64,000 nt of DNA, taken from NCBI RefSeq assembly GCF_017873135.1, contig NZ_JAGGJV010000015.1, forward strand, positions 1 to 64,000, read 5' to 3'. The notes under the pieces are model-generated. The model saw only the letters and a program-made list of their open reading frames with translations. It was not told the origin of the DNA and searched no databases. This document shows, piece after piece, positions 16,971 to 25,366 of this stretch. Positions within the stretch are counted from its first letter, which is position 1. Each line of letters opens with the position of its first letter. Both the position numbers and the translations under genes were made by a program. Origin of the DNA: Rhizobium herbae. GTDB lineage: Bacteria; Pseudomonadota; Alphaproteobacteria; Rhizobiales; Rhizobiaceae.

Positions 16971-17049
16971 CTCATCGAAAATCTCATGCAAGCTTGTCCT
17001 CATAAGCCGACAGCGCGATGCGCGGGCCTGGTCACATCGGGGATTTGAG

Positions 17050-17760
17050 ATGAAGGGCGGCAAGAGCGAACTCTACGACGATCTCAAGCGCCGTATCCTG
17101 ACGATGGAACTCGATCCGGATGAAGACCTGGACGAAGTGTCGCTGAGCGAAAAATACGGCCTGTCACGGACTCCGGTGCGGGAGGTCTTCCGTCGCCTGG
17201 AAGGCGAAGGTTACGTGGATATCCGCACCAACCGGGGCGCTCGGGTCATCCCGATGAACCACTCGACCTTGCGCCACTTCTTCCTCGTGGCACCGATGGT
17301 CTATGCGGCGATCGGCCGCCTGGCGGTGCAAAACTTCAAGGTGAAGCAGCTGTCCGAGCTGCAGACCACGCAGGAACAGTTTCGTGCCGCGAGTATCTCG
17401 CACGACGCACTGTCGATGACGCTCGCCAACAACCGGTTTCACGAGATCATCGGCGAGATGTCGGGCAACGAATACCTGCAGCCGAGCCTTGGCCGGTTGC
17501 TGATCGATCATGCGCGTATCGGCCACACATTCTTCCGCCCCCGCAACGCGGACATGCAGGAACGGCTTCAAAAATCGATCGGTCACCATGACGGCTTCAT
17601 CGCGGCAATCACCGCCCGCGACGAGGACGCTGTCGTCGACCTCGTGTTTGAACACTGGGAACTGTCGCGCGAAAACATGGAAATGTTCATCGCACCCCAA
17701 GCACTCAAGGCGGACGCACTGGTCGAAACGCCGACGCAATCGATGGAGTCATCATCATGA
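17050..17760 (+). CDS. GntR family (FCD) transcriptional regulator, paralog 2
   Basis: A 236-residue GntR/FadR-type regulator with the same architecture as its divergent neighbour: winged helix with SRTPVREVFRRLEGEGYVDI (about residues 40-59), then an FCD domain with NNRFHEIIGEMSGNEYLQPS. Its last codons overlap the start of the dapA-like gene (ATGA), so it is the first gene of the long catabolic operon. It probably represses the operon until the amine or an intermediate binds the FCD pocket. Confidence 0.9.
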   Translation: MKGGKSELYDDLKRRILTMELDPDEDLDEVSLSEKYGLSRTPVREVFRRLEGEGYVDIRTNRGARVIPMNHSTLRHFFLVAPMVYAAIGRLAVQNFKVKQLSELQTTQEQFRAASISHDALSMTLANNRFHEIIGEMSGNEYLQPSLGRLLIDHARIGHTFFRPRNADMQERLQKSIGHHDGFIAAITARDEDAVVDLVFEHWELSRENMEMFIAPQALKADALVETPTQSMESSS

Positions 17761-18668
17761 AATTCGAAGGCATCTACACCCCGGCGATCACGCCGCTTAG
17801 CCCCGACGGGCAGATCGACCGAAAAGGGTTTGCGGCTGTGCTGGAGTCGCTGATCGAGGGCAGGGTGCACGGCATCATTGTCGGCGGATCAACGGGCGAA
17901 TATTACGCTCAGAGTGCCCAGGAGCGCTTCGAACTTGCTGCCTACGCCAAGGATGTCATCGGGAAGCATCTCGCCCTCGTCATCGGCACCGGTGCAACGC
18001 GAACGGAAGACTCCGTTGAATATGCGAAGGCTGCGAAGGAAATCGGCGCTGACGCGATCCTCGTCTCGTCGCCGCCCTATGCGCTGCCGACCGAAAAGGA
18101 GAACGCGGTCCATGCACTGACGATCGACCGTGCCGCCAACCTGCCGATCATGCTCTACAATTATCCGGCCCGCATGGGCATCACTATGCGCGAGGACTAT
18201 TTCTCCCGCGTGGGCCGATCCAAGAACGTCGTGGCGATCAAGGAGAGCTCCGGCGAAATGTCCAATGTGCATCTCCTGGCGCGCAAATTCCCGCATATCG
18301 GCTTGTCTTGTGGCTGGGACGACCAGGCACTGGAGTTCTTCGCCTGGGGTGCCAGAAGCTGGGTCTGCGCCGGCTCTAACTTCCTGCCGCGCGAACATGT
18401 CGCCCTCTACGAAGCCTGCGTTCTCGAAAAGAACTTCGACAAGGGCCGCGCCATCATGACGGCGATGCTGCCGCTGATGGATTTCCTCGAATGCGGCAAG
18501 TTCGTCCAGTCGATCAAACATGGATGCGAGATCATCGGCCTGAGGACTGGCTCCGTGCGCGCGCCGCTGCGCCCGCTCAATTCCGAAGAAAAGAGAACCC
18601 TTGAAACCGTCGTCGCGACTTTGAAGCGCACGGTTGCCCAGATCACGTCGGGAGCCAACAATGCATGA
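17757..18668 (+). CDS. DapA/NAL family class I lyase-deaminase (possible HypD-type)
   Basis: A 303-residue TIM-barrel protein of the dihydrodipicolinate synthase/N-acetylneuraminate lyase family. GGSTGEYY is at residues 43-50, the catalytic Tyr in YNYP at 134 and the Schiff-base Lys in AIKESSG at 162. In hydroxyproline degradation a member of this family (HypD) converts pyrroline-4-hydroxy-2-carboxylate to 2-oxoglutarate semialdehyde. The partners here (aldehyde dehydrogenase, FAD oxidase, proline racemase family protein) fit that role better than lysine synthesis. It is translationally coupled to the gntR gene upstream and overlaps the aldehyde dehydrogenase start downstream. Confidence 0.85.
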   Translation: MKFEGIYTPAITPLSPDGQIDRKGFAAVLESLIEGRVHGIIVGGSTGEYYAQSAQERFELAAYAKDVIGKHLALVIGTGATRTEDSVEYAKAAKEIGADAILVSSPPYALPTEKENAVHALTIDRAANLPIMLYNYPARMGITMREDYFSRVGRSKNVVAIKESSGEMSNVHLLARKFPHIGLSCGWDDQALEFFAWGARSWVCAGSNFLPREHVALYEACVLEKNFDKGRAIMTAMLPLMDFLECGKFVQSIKHGCEIIGLRTGSVRAPLRPLNSEEKRTLETVVATLKRTVAQITSGANNA

Positions 18669-20178
18669 ACCCTTGAGCGCGGCCGAATACAAGGCAATCG
18701 CCGCCAACCTTCACCTGCCGACCAACGCCTTCATCGATGGCGCCTTCCGCCCGGCGAAATCCGGCAAGACATTCACGACGACGAACCCTGCCACCGGCGA
18801 GACGCTGGCCGAGATCGCGGCCTGTGACGCTGGTGATGTCGACGATGCGGTTGCAAATGCGAAAACGGCGTTCGACGACGGTCGCTGGCGTTTGCTGCCT
18901 CCCGGCGACAGGAAGGCGGCCCTCCTCAAACTCGCCAAGCTCCTGGAGGAAAACCGCCACGAACTGGCCGTCATGGAAAGCATCGACAGCGGCAAGCCGG
19001 TGCGCGAATGCCAGACAGTCGATGTGCCGGACACGATCCACACGATCCGCTTCCATGCCGAACTCATCGACAAGCTCTACGACAACACCAACCCGGTCGG
19101 GCCGAATGCCCTTGCCATGGTGGTGCGCGAACCGATCGGCGTGGTCGGCTGCGTGCTGCCTTGGAATTTCCCGCTGCTGATGCTCGCCTGGAAGATCGGA
19201 CCGGCCCTTGCGTCGGGTTGCTCCGTCATCGTCAAACCGGCGCAGGAAACAACGCTCACCACCCTTCGTGTCGCGGAACTGGCTCTCGAGGCCGGCATCC
19301 CCGCGGGCGTGTTCAATGTCGTCACCGGCAGCGGCAAGGCCGTCGGCGAACCGATCGGCCTGCACATGGATGTCGACATGGTCGCCTTCACCGGATCGAC
19401 GCCAACGGGACGTCGCTTCCTACGTTACGCCGCGGATTCCAACCTCAAGAAGGTCGTTCTCGAATGCGGCGGAAAGAACCCGGCCGTCGTCCTCGACGAT
19501 GCCGAGGATCTCGACCTGGTTGCTGAGCAGGTTGTCAACGGTGCTTTCTGGAACATGGGCGAGAACTGCTCGGCGACGTCGCGCCTGATCGTGGACAGCA
19601 AGATCAAGGATGAGTTGCTCGAACGGATCGGTGCCTATCTGCGCGAATGGAAGACCGGCGATCCGCTGGATCCGGAAAATCGCATCGGGGCGCTTGTCAG
19701 CAAGGCGCATTTCGACAAGGTCAAATCCTTCCTCGACGACGTGAAGACGGAGAAGCTGACGCTCGCCTATGGCGGCGAGACCCTGAAGGGAATCTTCATC
19801 GAGCCCACCGTCGTCGATGGCGTCACCCCGGCGAGCCGCCTTTTTCAGGAGGAAATCTTCGGACCGATCCTGTCGGTGACCACCTTCGAAACGCTGGCTG
19901 AAGCTGTCGCTCTGGCCAATAACACCAATTATGGCCTCACCGCTTCGGTCTATACCGGCAGTCTGCGCAAGGCGATCAAGCTGTCGCGCGAAATCCGGGC
20001 CGGCCTGGTGACTGTCAACTGCTTTGGCGAGGGCGACGCCTCGACACCCTTCGGCGGCTACAAGGAATCGGGTTTTGGCGGCCGCGACAAGTCGGTTTTT
20101 GCCCACGATAACTACTGCGAACTGAAGACGATCTGGATCGATATCTCCGAGCGCTCCGTGGACGAGACGATCCGATGA
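18661..20178 (+). CDS. NAD(P)-dependent aldehyde dehydrogenase (2-oxoglutarate-semialdehyde or PuuC-like)
   Basis: A 505-residue aldehyde dehydrogenase. The general base Glu is in LECGGKNP near residue 268 and the nucleophile Cys in GENCSATSR near residue 302; FTGSTPTGRR is the cofactor loop. ATG 18661 overlaps the dapA-like stop by 8 bp. By motif it is closest to the PuuC/AldA-like branch (gamma-aminobutyraldehyde and related). By context it may oxidise 2-oxoglutarate semialdehyde released by the DapA-family enzyme. Substrate is not decided by the sequence. Confidence 0.88.
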   Translation: MHEPLSAAEYKAIAANLHLPTNAFIDGAFRPAKSGKTFTTTNPATGETLAEIAACDAGDVDDAVANAKTAFDDGRWRLLPPGDRKAALLKLAKLLEENRHELAVMESIDSGKPVRECQTVDVPDTIHTIRFHAELIDKLYDNTNPVGPNALAMVVREPIGVVGCVLPWNFPLLMLAWKIGPALASGCSVIVKPAQETTLTTLRVAELALEAGIPAGVFNVVTGSGKAVGEPIGLHMDVDMVAFTGSTPTGRRFLRYAADSNLKKVVLECGGKNPAVVLDDAEDLDLVAEQVVNGAFWNMGENCSATSRLIVDSKIKDELLERIGAYLREWKTGDPLDPENRIGALVSKAHFDKVKSFLDDVKTEKLTLAYGGETLKGIFIEPTVVDGVTPASRLFQEEIFGPILSVTTFETLAEAVALANNTNYGLTASVYTGSLRKAIKLSREIRAGLVTVNCFGEGDASTPFGGYKESGFGGRDKSVFAHDNYCELKTIWIDISERSVDETIR

Positions 20179-21521
20179 TCACGAAGTCCGTCAAGCGCTT
20201 GCCTTTTGAAAATGGCGTCTCGGGCTGGGAGGCGATCAGCAAGCGACCGCTCCCGGTCCGCAGCCTGGAAGGCAACGTGAATACGGACTGGCTCGTGATC
20301 GGCGCGGGCTTTGCGGGACTGTCCGCGGCCCGCCGGCTGAAAGAGCATCGTCCGCAGGACGAGGTCGTCATCCTCGAGGCGAGTGAACTGGGGAAAGGCA
20401 CGTCGGGACGAAACTCGGGCTTCATGATCGACGTCCCGCACAACCTCACCTCCAGCGAATATTCAAGCGGCAGTGCCGATGCCACGCAGATGGAGATGGC
20501 GCAGAACCGCTCCGCGATCGCCTTCGCGGCCCAAGCCGCCGGTGAATACGGAATGTCCCGCGAGACCTTCGATCCCTCAGGCAAGATCAATGCCGCCGCA
20601 ACCGCGCGCGGCATGAAGCTGAACATGGCGTTCGGGCAATCGCTGAAGAGTGCGGCCGAGAAGCATGTGTTTCTCGATGCGCGCGAGATGCGTGACATCA
20701 CCGGGTCGGACTATTATCTGGGTGGGCTCTACACTCCCGGCGCGGTTCTCATCCAGCCGGCCGACTATATCCGCAGCTTCGCCGCAGGCCTGTCTGAAAG
20801 CGTTGACGTATACGAGCGCTCGCCCGTGACCGCGTTGAAGCGCGAGAGTGGAACCTGGACCGCCACCTCGTTGCGCGGAACGGTCACAGCACCCAGGGTC
20901 ATCGTTGCGGTCAACGGCCACATCCAGGATTTCGGCCACTTCGGCGGCAGGCTGATGCATATCTTCGCCTACGCCTCGATGACAGCGCCCTTCGATGCGG
21001 ACGGCGCGGGCAAGGAAAAATCAGGGCGTGACAAGTGGGCGCTTCTTCCCGCCGACGCGATGGGCGCGACGGTGCGCAAGATCACCAGCGGCGGACAGTC
21101 GCGGATCGTGATCCGGACGAAATACACCTACGAGACAACGCTTGATGTCAGTGAACGGCGCATGGCGAAGATGGCGGGCGAGCATCGCCGCTCCTTCGAT
21201 GCCCGGTTTCCGGGTCTTGCCGACATGCCGTTCGAATACAGCTGGGCCGGCCGCCTTTGCCTCAGCCGCAACCACGTCCCGGCCTTTGGCGAGATCGAGG
21301 AGGGGCTTTATTCGGCCTGCTGCGAAAACGGCCTCGGCACGGTCAAAAGCACGCTCGCCGGCATGATGGCCGCCGACCTCGCCACCGGCTCGGCCTCCCG
21401 ACAGCTTGATGAATACATGGATCACGCCCAGCCCTTACGGCTGCCGCCGGAGCCGTTCGCATGGCTCGGCATCAATTCCGTGATCCGTTTGCAGGAATTG
21501 CGTGCAGGCCGCGAGGGATAA
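20175..21521 (+). CDS. FAD-dependent amine oxidoreductase, DAO family (PuuB/N-demethylase-like)
   Basis: A 448-residue flavoprotein with the dinucleotide fold VIGAGFAGLSAARRL at about residues 38-52 followed by ILEASELGKGTSGRNSGFM, typical of the DAO family branch with gamma-glutamylputrescine oxidase. The C-terminal end has GLYSACCENGLGTVKSTLAG, the flavin-binding tail. The start overlaps the aldehyde dehydrogenase stop (ATGA). In this operon it may oxidise a secondary amine: an N-methyl amino acid left by the Rieske demethylase, or a D-hydroxyproline-like ring. A terminator-like feature is absent; the transporter begins 78 bp later. Confidence 0.85.
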   Translation: MITKSVKRLPFENGVSGWEAISKRPLPVRSLEGNVNTDWLVIGAGFAGLSAARRLKEHRPQDEVVILEASELGKGTSGRNSGFMIDVPHNLTSSEYSSGSADATQMEMAQNRSAIAFAAQAAGEYGMSRETFDPSGKINAAATARGMKLNMAFGQSLKSAAEKHVFLDAREMRDITGSDYYLGGLYTPGAVLIQPADYIRSFAAGLSESVDVYERSPVTALKRESGTWTATSLRGTVTAPRVIVAVNGHIQDFGHFGGRLMHIFAYASMTAPFDADGAGKEKSGRDKWALLPADAMGATVRKITSGGQSRIVIRTKYTYETTLDVSERRMAKMAGEHRRSFDARFPGLADMPFEYSWAGRLCLSRNHVPAFGEIEEGLYSACCENGLGTVKSTLAGMMAADLATGSASRQLDEYMDHAQPLRLPPEPFAWLGINSVIRLQELRAGREG

Positions 21522-21599
21522 TCCCTCGCCGCGCAATGTGAAGACTGAGCCCAGCGCGAGGCTTCAAAGATAATGGGAACGCAAAACTAGGAGCGAGAA

Positions 21600-22451
21600 A
21601 TGAAGACTCTGTGGAAAGCATTCTGCGCAGCGGCAATGGTCGGAATGACCGTCATGTCGGCACATGCGGAAGAAAAAACCATCACCATCGGCACGATGTC
21701 CTGGGAAGACCTCACGCCGATCACCGGCATCACCAAGAAGGTTCTCGAAGATTCCGGCTACACCGTGAAGGTCGTGCCGTTCTCCGAATGGGGCATTGCC
21801 TACGCTGCTCTCAGCAAGGGCGACGTCCAGATCCTCGCCTCGCAGACGGACTATGTCGCGCAGGATTACTGGGACAAGAACAAGAAGCGCCTCGAAAAGA
21901 TTTCGCCGGTCTCGCACGGCCTGTTTCAGGGCGTTGCGGTTCCGAAATACGTCACCATCGATTCCATGGACCAGCTGAACGACAACGCCGACAAGTTCGG
22001 CGGCAAGATCGTCGGTATCGAGCCGGGATCGGGCCTGATGCGCGATACCAGCAACTCCGTCAAGGCATACGATCTCAAGCTCCAGCTCGTCGAAGGCAGC
22101 ACGGCCGCGATGACCGCCGCGCTGAAGTCCGCAACCGATCGCAAGGAATGGATTGCCGTGACGATCTGGGAGCCGTCCTGGATGATGCAGAAATACGACG
22201 TCAAGTTCCTGGCCGATCCGAAGGCCGTCTTCCCGCCGCCGCAGAGCTATTACTGGATCGGCCAGAAGGGTTTTTCGGCTGAAAACCCGAATGCTCGCCA
22301 GGTCATCGCCAGCGTCTACGTCCCGCTCGCAGACATCACCGCGATCAACAGCGCCGTCAACGATGGCAAGACGATGGACGAGGCGATCAAGGACTGGACC
22401 GACAGCCATGGCGACCTCCTGAAGCGCTGGGAAAACATCTCGACGGAATAA
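21600..22451 (+). CDS. Glycine betaine/proline betaine-type ABC substrate-binding protein (OpuAC/ProX)
   Basis: A 283-residue periplasmic protein with a Sec signal peptide (MKTLWKAFCAAAMVGMTVMS, cleavage about residue 23 after AHA). The mature part begins EEKTITIGTMSWEDLTPITG, typical of OpuAC. Aromatic residues expected to form the quaternary-amine cage are present (several Trp and Tyr such as FSEWGIAY and TIWEPSWM). It is the receptor for the transporter encoded just downstream. Likely ligands are betaines; the exact one is not visible. Confidence 0.9.
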   Translation: MKTLWKAFCAAAMVGMTVMSAHAEEKTITIGTMSWEDLTPITGITKKVLEDSGYTVKVVPFSEWGIAYAALSKGDVQILASQTDYVAQDYWDKNKKRLEKISPVSHGLFQGVAVPKYVTIDSMDQLNDNADKFGGKIVGIEPGSGLMRDTSNSVKAYDLKLQLVEGSTAAMTAALKSATDRKEWIAVTIWEPSWMMQKYDVKFLADPKAVFPPPQSYYWIGQKGFSAENPNARQVIASVYVPLADITAINSAVNDGKTMDEAIKDWTDSHGDLLKRWENISTE

Positions 22452-22458
22452 GCCGAAT

Positions 22459-22488
22459 GCCGGGCCTCCGTGCATTTGGCGGCCCGGC
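22459..22488. terminator. Stem-loop between binding protein and ATPase genes
   Basis: GCCGGGCC (22459-22466) pairs with GGCCCGGC (22481-22488) across a 14-nt loop, 8 bp after the binding-protein stop. There is no U-run, so it is more likely an mRNA-stabilising or partial-termination structure that raises binding-protein level over the membrane parts. Confidence 0.5.
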
Positions 22489-22541
22489 TCCACATTCCAC
22501 GAATGAGAATGCCGGTATCAAACCGGCTCGCGGGGAACGCT

Positions 22542-23633
22542 ATGACCACGTCAATGAATGATGCCAGCGATATCCTGATCGACTGCCAGTCGGTCTGGAA
22601 GATATTCGGAGCCAGGGCCAAGGCGGCCGTCGAGGCGGTGAAGACAAACGGCTTGTCCAAGAAGCAGATCCTGACGGATTACGACTGTGTCGTCGGTGTC
22701 TCGGATGCCAGCCTGCAGGTCCGCCGTGGCGAGATCTTCTGTATCATGGGACTGTCGGGCAGCGGCAAGTCCACGCTGATCCGGCTGCTCAACAGGCTGA
22801 TCGAACCGAGCCTTGGCAAGATTCTCGTCAAGGGCAAGGACATCTCCGCCCTGAATGCAGCCGAACTCCGCGACATTCGTGCCCGCAACATCGGGATGGT
22901 TTTCCAGAGCGTCGCCCTGCTCCCGCACCGCACCGTCCTGGAGAATGCCGCCTTTGGTCTTGAAGTCCGCGGCGTCGGCAAGGAAGAACGATACAAGACA
23001 GCCCGTGCGGCACTGGACAAGGTTGGCCTGTCCGACTGGACGGCGCGCTACCCGTCCGAATTGTCGGGCGGCATGCAGCAGCGCGTCGGCCTTGCCCGCG
23101 CCTTAGCCGCCGATCCCGAGATCATCCTGATGGATGAACCGTTCAGCGCGCTCGACCCGCTGATCCGTCGCCAGCTCCAGGACGAGTTCCGCCAACTGAC
23201 CAAGTCGCTCGGAAAATCGGCCGTGTTCATCACCCACGATCTTGAGGAAGCCATTCGCATCGGCGACCGCATCGCCATCATGAAGGACGGGGTTATCGTC
23301 CAGGTCGGCAATGCCGAGGAGATCGTGACCAAGCCAGCGGACGACTACGTCGCCGAGTTCGTTGCCGGCATTTCCAGGATCCATCTCGTCAAGGCGCACT
23401 CCGTGATGATGCCGGTTGCAGAATACACGCGCAGCCACCCGAATGTCGACGTCGGCTCGCTGCTGCGCACCACGCCCGTGGCGGACATCGGCGCGCTGAT
23501 CGAGTTGACCATGCAATCGAGCCGCGACGCCGTCGCCGTCGTTGAGGGTGGCAATGTGATCGGCATCGTTACGACACGCGGCCTTCTCTGTGGTGTCGCC
23601 GGCAGTCCTGCTACCGTGCCCGTAGCGGCATAG
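22542..23633 (+). CDS. Quaternary-amine ABC transporter ATP-binding protein (ProV/OpuAA type) with CBS region
   Basis: A 363-residue ATPase. Walker A is GLSGSGKST (about residues 70-78), the signature LSGGMQQRVGLARAL and Walker B IILMDEPFSALDP. The N-terminal extension QSVWKIFG and C-terminal CBS-like region (to VAVVEGGNVIGIVTTRGLL) are typical of ProV. ATG 22542 was chosen because GGGGAACG precedes it by a few bases; an upstream in-frame ATG at 22470 would cover the stem-loop region. CBS domains in this family can sense ionic strength, but a catabolic transporter may use them differently. Confidence 0.92.
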   Translation: MTTSMNDASDILIDCQSVWKIFGARAKAAVEAVKTNGLSKKQILTDYDCVVGVSDASLQVRRGEIFCIMGLSGSGKSTLIRLLNRLIEPSLGKILVKGKDISALNAAELRDIRARNIGMVFQSVALLPHRTVLENAAFGLEVRGVGKEERYKTARAALDKVGLSDWTARYPSELSGGMQQRVGLARALAADPEIILMDEPFSALDPLIRRQLQDEFRQLTKSLGKSAVFITHDLEEAIRIGDRIAIMKDGVIVQVGNAEEIVTKPADDYVAEFVAGISRIHLVKAHSVMMPVAEYTRSHPNVDVGSLLRTTPVADIGALIELTMQSSRDAVAVVEGGNVIGIVTTRGLLCGVAGSPATVPVAA

Positions 23634-23646
23634 ATCGGAGATGGTC

Positions 23647-24492
23647 ATGGATACGTCCGTCATCACTGACAGCTTCGACGAGAAGATCGACGACGCGCTG
23701 AACTGGATCAGCGACAATGCCTCGTGGCTGTTCGACAGCATCCGGACCGTTCTGGAAGGCACTTATGACGGCGTGCTCTGGCTCGTGCAGCTTCCGCCAT
23801 TCTATGTGATCGCCCTTGTCGCGGTCGCATTGGGGTGGCGGTTGATCAACGTGTCGGCCGGGCTTCTGGCTGGCGTCGCCTTGCTCGGATGCGCGGTGAT
23901 GGGGCTGTGGGCAGAGACCATGAGCACGCTGGCTCTGGTCATCACGGCCACCTTCATGGCGCTGGTCATCGGTATTCCGCTCGGCGTCGTGGCAGGTTTC
24001 GTCAAATCCTTCGACAAGTTCGTCGAGCCGATCCTCGATTTGATCCAGACCCTTCCGCCCTACATTTACCTTCTGCCGGCCATCGCGCTGATGGGATACG
24101 GTCCGGCCACGGCTCTCCTGGCCACCGTCATCGTCGCCATGCCACCGGCAATACGCCTGACATCGCTCGGCATCCGCAGGACCCCGCGCGAGTTCCTCGA
24201 ACTCGGGCAGGCAAGCGGCCTGACGCCATGGCAGATGTTCGTCAAGATCAGGCTTCCCTTCGCAATCCCGAGCGTCATGGCGGGGATCAACCAGAGCCTG
24301 ATGATGGCCTTCGGGATGGTCGTCATTGCCGGCATCGTCGGCTCCGGCGGTCTAGGCGAGACGATCTACAGCGCCGTCAGAACGCTTGATATCGCCACCT
24401 CGATCAACGCCGCCATCGCCATCGTCATCCTCACCATGGTGATCGACCGACTGACCCAGAGTGCCGCGCGCCGCGCCAATGGAGGCAAATGA
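23647..24492 (+). CDS. Quaternary-amine ABC transporter permease (ProW type) 1
   Basis: A 281-residue permease with about six to seven membrane segments. The coupling loop is RRTPREFLELGQASGLTPWQ-like near residues 178-197, and QTLPPYIYLLPAIALMGYGP is the ProW family hallmark. The start at 23647 is preferred over the ATG at 23641 because GGAG lies only 1 bp before the latter. The stop overlaps the next permease start (ATGATGG). Confidence 0.9.
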   Translation: MDTSVITDSFDEKIDDALNWISDNASWLFDSIRTVLEGTYDGVLWLVQLPPFYVIALVAVALGWRLINVSAGLLAGVALLGCAVMGLWAETMSTLALVITATFMALVIGIPLGVVAGFVKSFDKFVEPILDLIQTLPPYIYLLPAIALMGYGPATALLATVIVAMPPAIRLTSLGIRRTPREFLELGQASGLTPWQMFVKIRLPFAIPSVMAGINQSLMMAFGMVVIAGIVGSGGLGETIYSAVRTLDIATSINAAIAIVILTMVIDRLTQSAARRANGGK

Positions 24493-25346
24493 TGGACCTC
24501 AATCTTGTTCGCTTCTCCCCCGGCGCGTACCTCGCCCCTGTCGTCGATTGGCTGAACGCCAATTTCCATCCCTTCTTCGACATGGTGACGAAGGTGATCG
24601 AAGCCGTGCTGGGTGGCCTTGAAACGATTCTGCTCTACCTGCCCTTCTATGCGGTCATCATCATCGCCGTGGCTTTCGCTGCCGTAGTCGTGAATGTTCG
24701 CGTGGCGATAACCAGCGCGATTGCGCTGACGTTCTGTTTCCTCGCTGGCCTGTGGGAAGCATCGATGCAGACGCTCGCGCTGGTGACGGTGTCGGTGTGC
24801 ATTTCCGTGCTGATCGCGTTTCCGCTTGGCATCCTCGCCTCCCGTTACCGCAAGTTCGAGGCGGCCATCCGCCCCGTGCTGGACATCATGCAGACGGTCC
24901 CGCCGTGGGTTTACCTCATCCCCGCCGTGATGATCTTCAGCCTCGGCCGGGTGCCCGCCATCATTGCAACGATCGTCTACGGCGTGCCGCCGATGCTACG
25001 GCTGACGACGCTGGCCTTCAGCCAGGTTCCGAAGGATCTCCTGGAACTCGGACAGGCTACGGGCGCCTCGCCCCGCGCCATCCTGTTCAAGATCGAAATC
25101 CCGGCGGCGGCGCCAACCCTGCTGGTCGGGCTCAACCAGTGCATCCTTTTGTCCCTCGCCATCGTCGTCCTCGCCGGTCTCGTTGGAGCGGGCGGATTGG
25201 GGGCCGAGGTGACGCGCGGGCTGACACGCATGGAAATGGGGCTGGGTCTTCGCGCCGGGTTGGCAATCGTCGCCGTCGCGATCTTCCTCGATCGGCTGTC
25301 GCGCGGCGCGCTTCAGCGCAAGACACCAGCCGCGGCCGGAAACTGA
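24489..25346 (+). CDS. Quaternary-amine ABC transporter permease (ProW type) 2
   Basis: A 285-residue permease paralogous to the preceding one (QTVPPWVYLIPAVMIFSLGR; PKDLLELGQATGASPRAILF coupling loop). Two non-identical ProW-like subunits with one ATPase indicate a heterodimeric channel, different from the single-ProW enteric system. Start overlaps the preceding stop; ATG 24492 is an equally possible start. It ends 20 bp before the proline racemase family gene, so it is in the same operon. Confidence 0.9.
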   Translation: MMDLNLVRFSPGAYLAPVVDWLNANFHPFFDMVTKVIEAVLGGLETILLYLPFYAVIIIAVAFAAVVVNVRVAITSAIALTFCFLAGLWEASMQTLALVTVSVCISVLIAFPLGILASRYRKFEAAIRPVLDIMQTVPPWVYLIPAVMIFSLGRVPAIIATIVYGVPPMLRLTTLAFSQVPKDLLELGQATGASPRAILFKIEIPAAAPTLLVGLNQCILLSLAIVVLAGLVGAGGLGAEVTRGLTRMEMGLGLRAGLAIVAVAIFLDRLSRGALQRKTPAAAGN

Positions 25347-25366
25347 CACATTCGAAAGGTCTTATC

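Noticed and set aside
24752-25366. 205-codon N-terminal extension of the racemase family frame
   Set aside because: It overlaps the second ProW-type permease in another frame and does not resemble the family; ATG 25367 gives the normal length.
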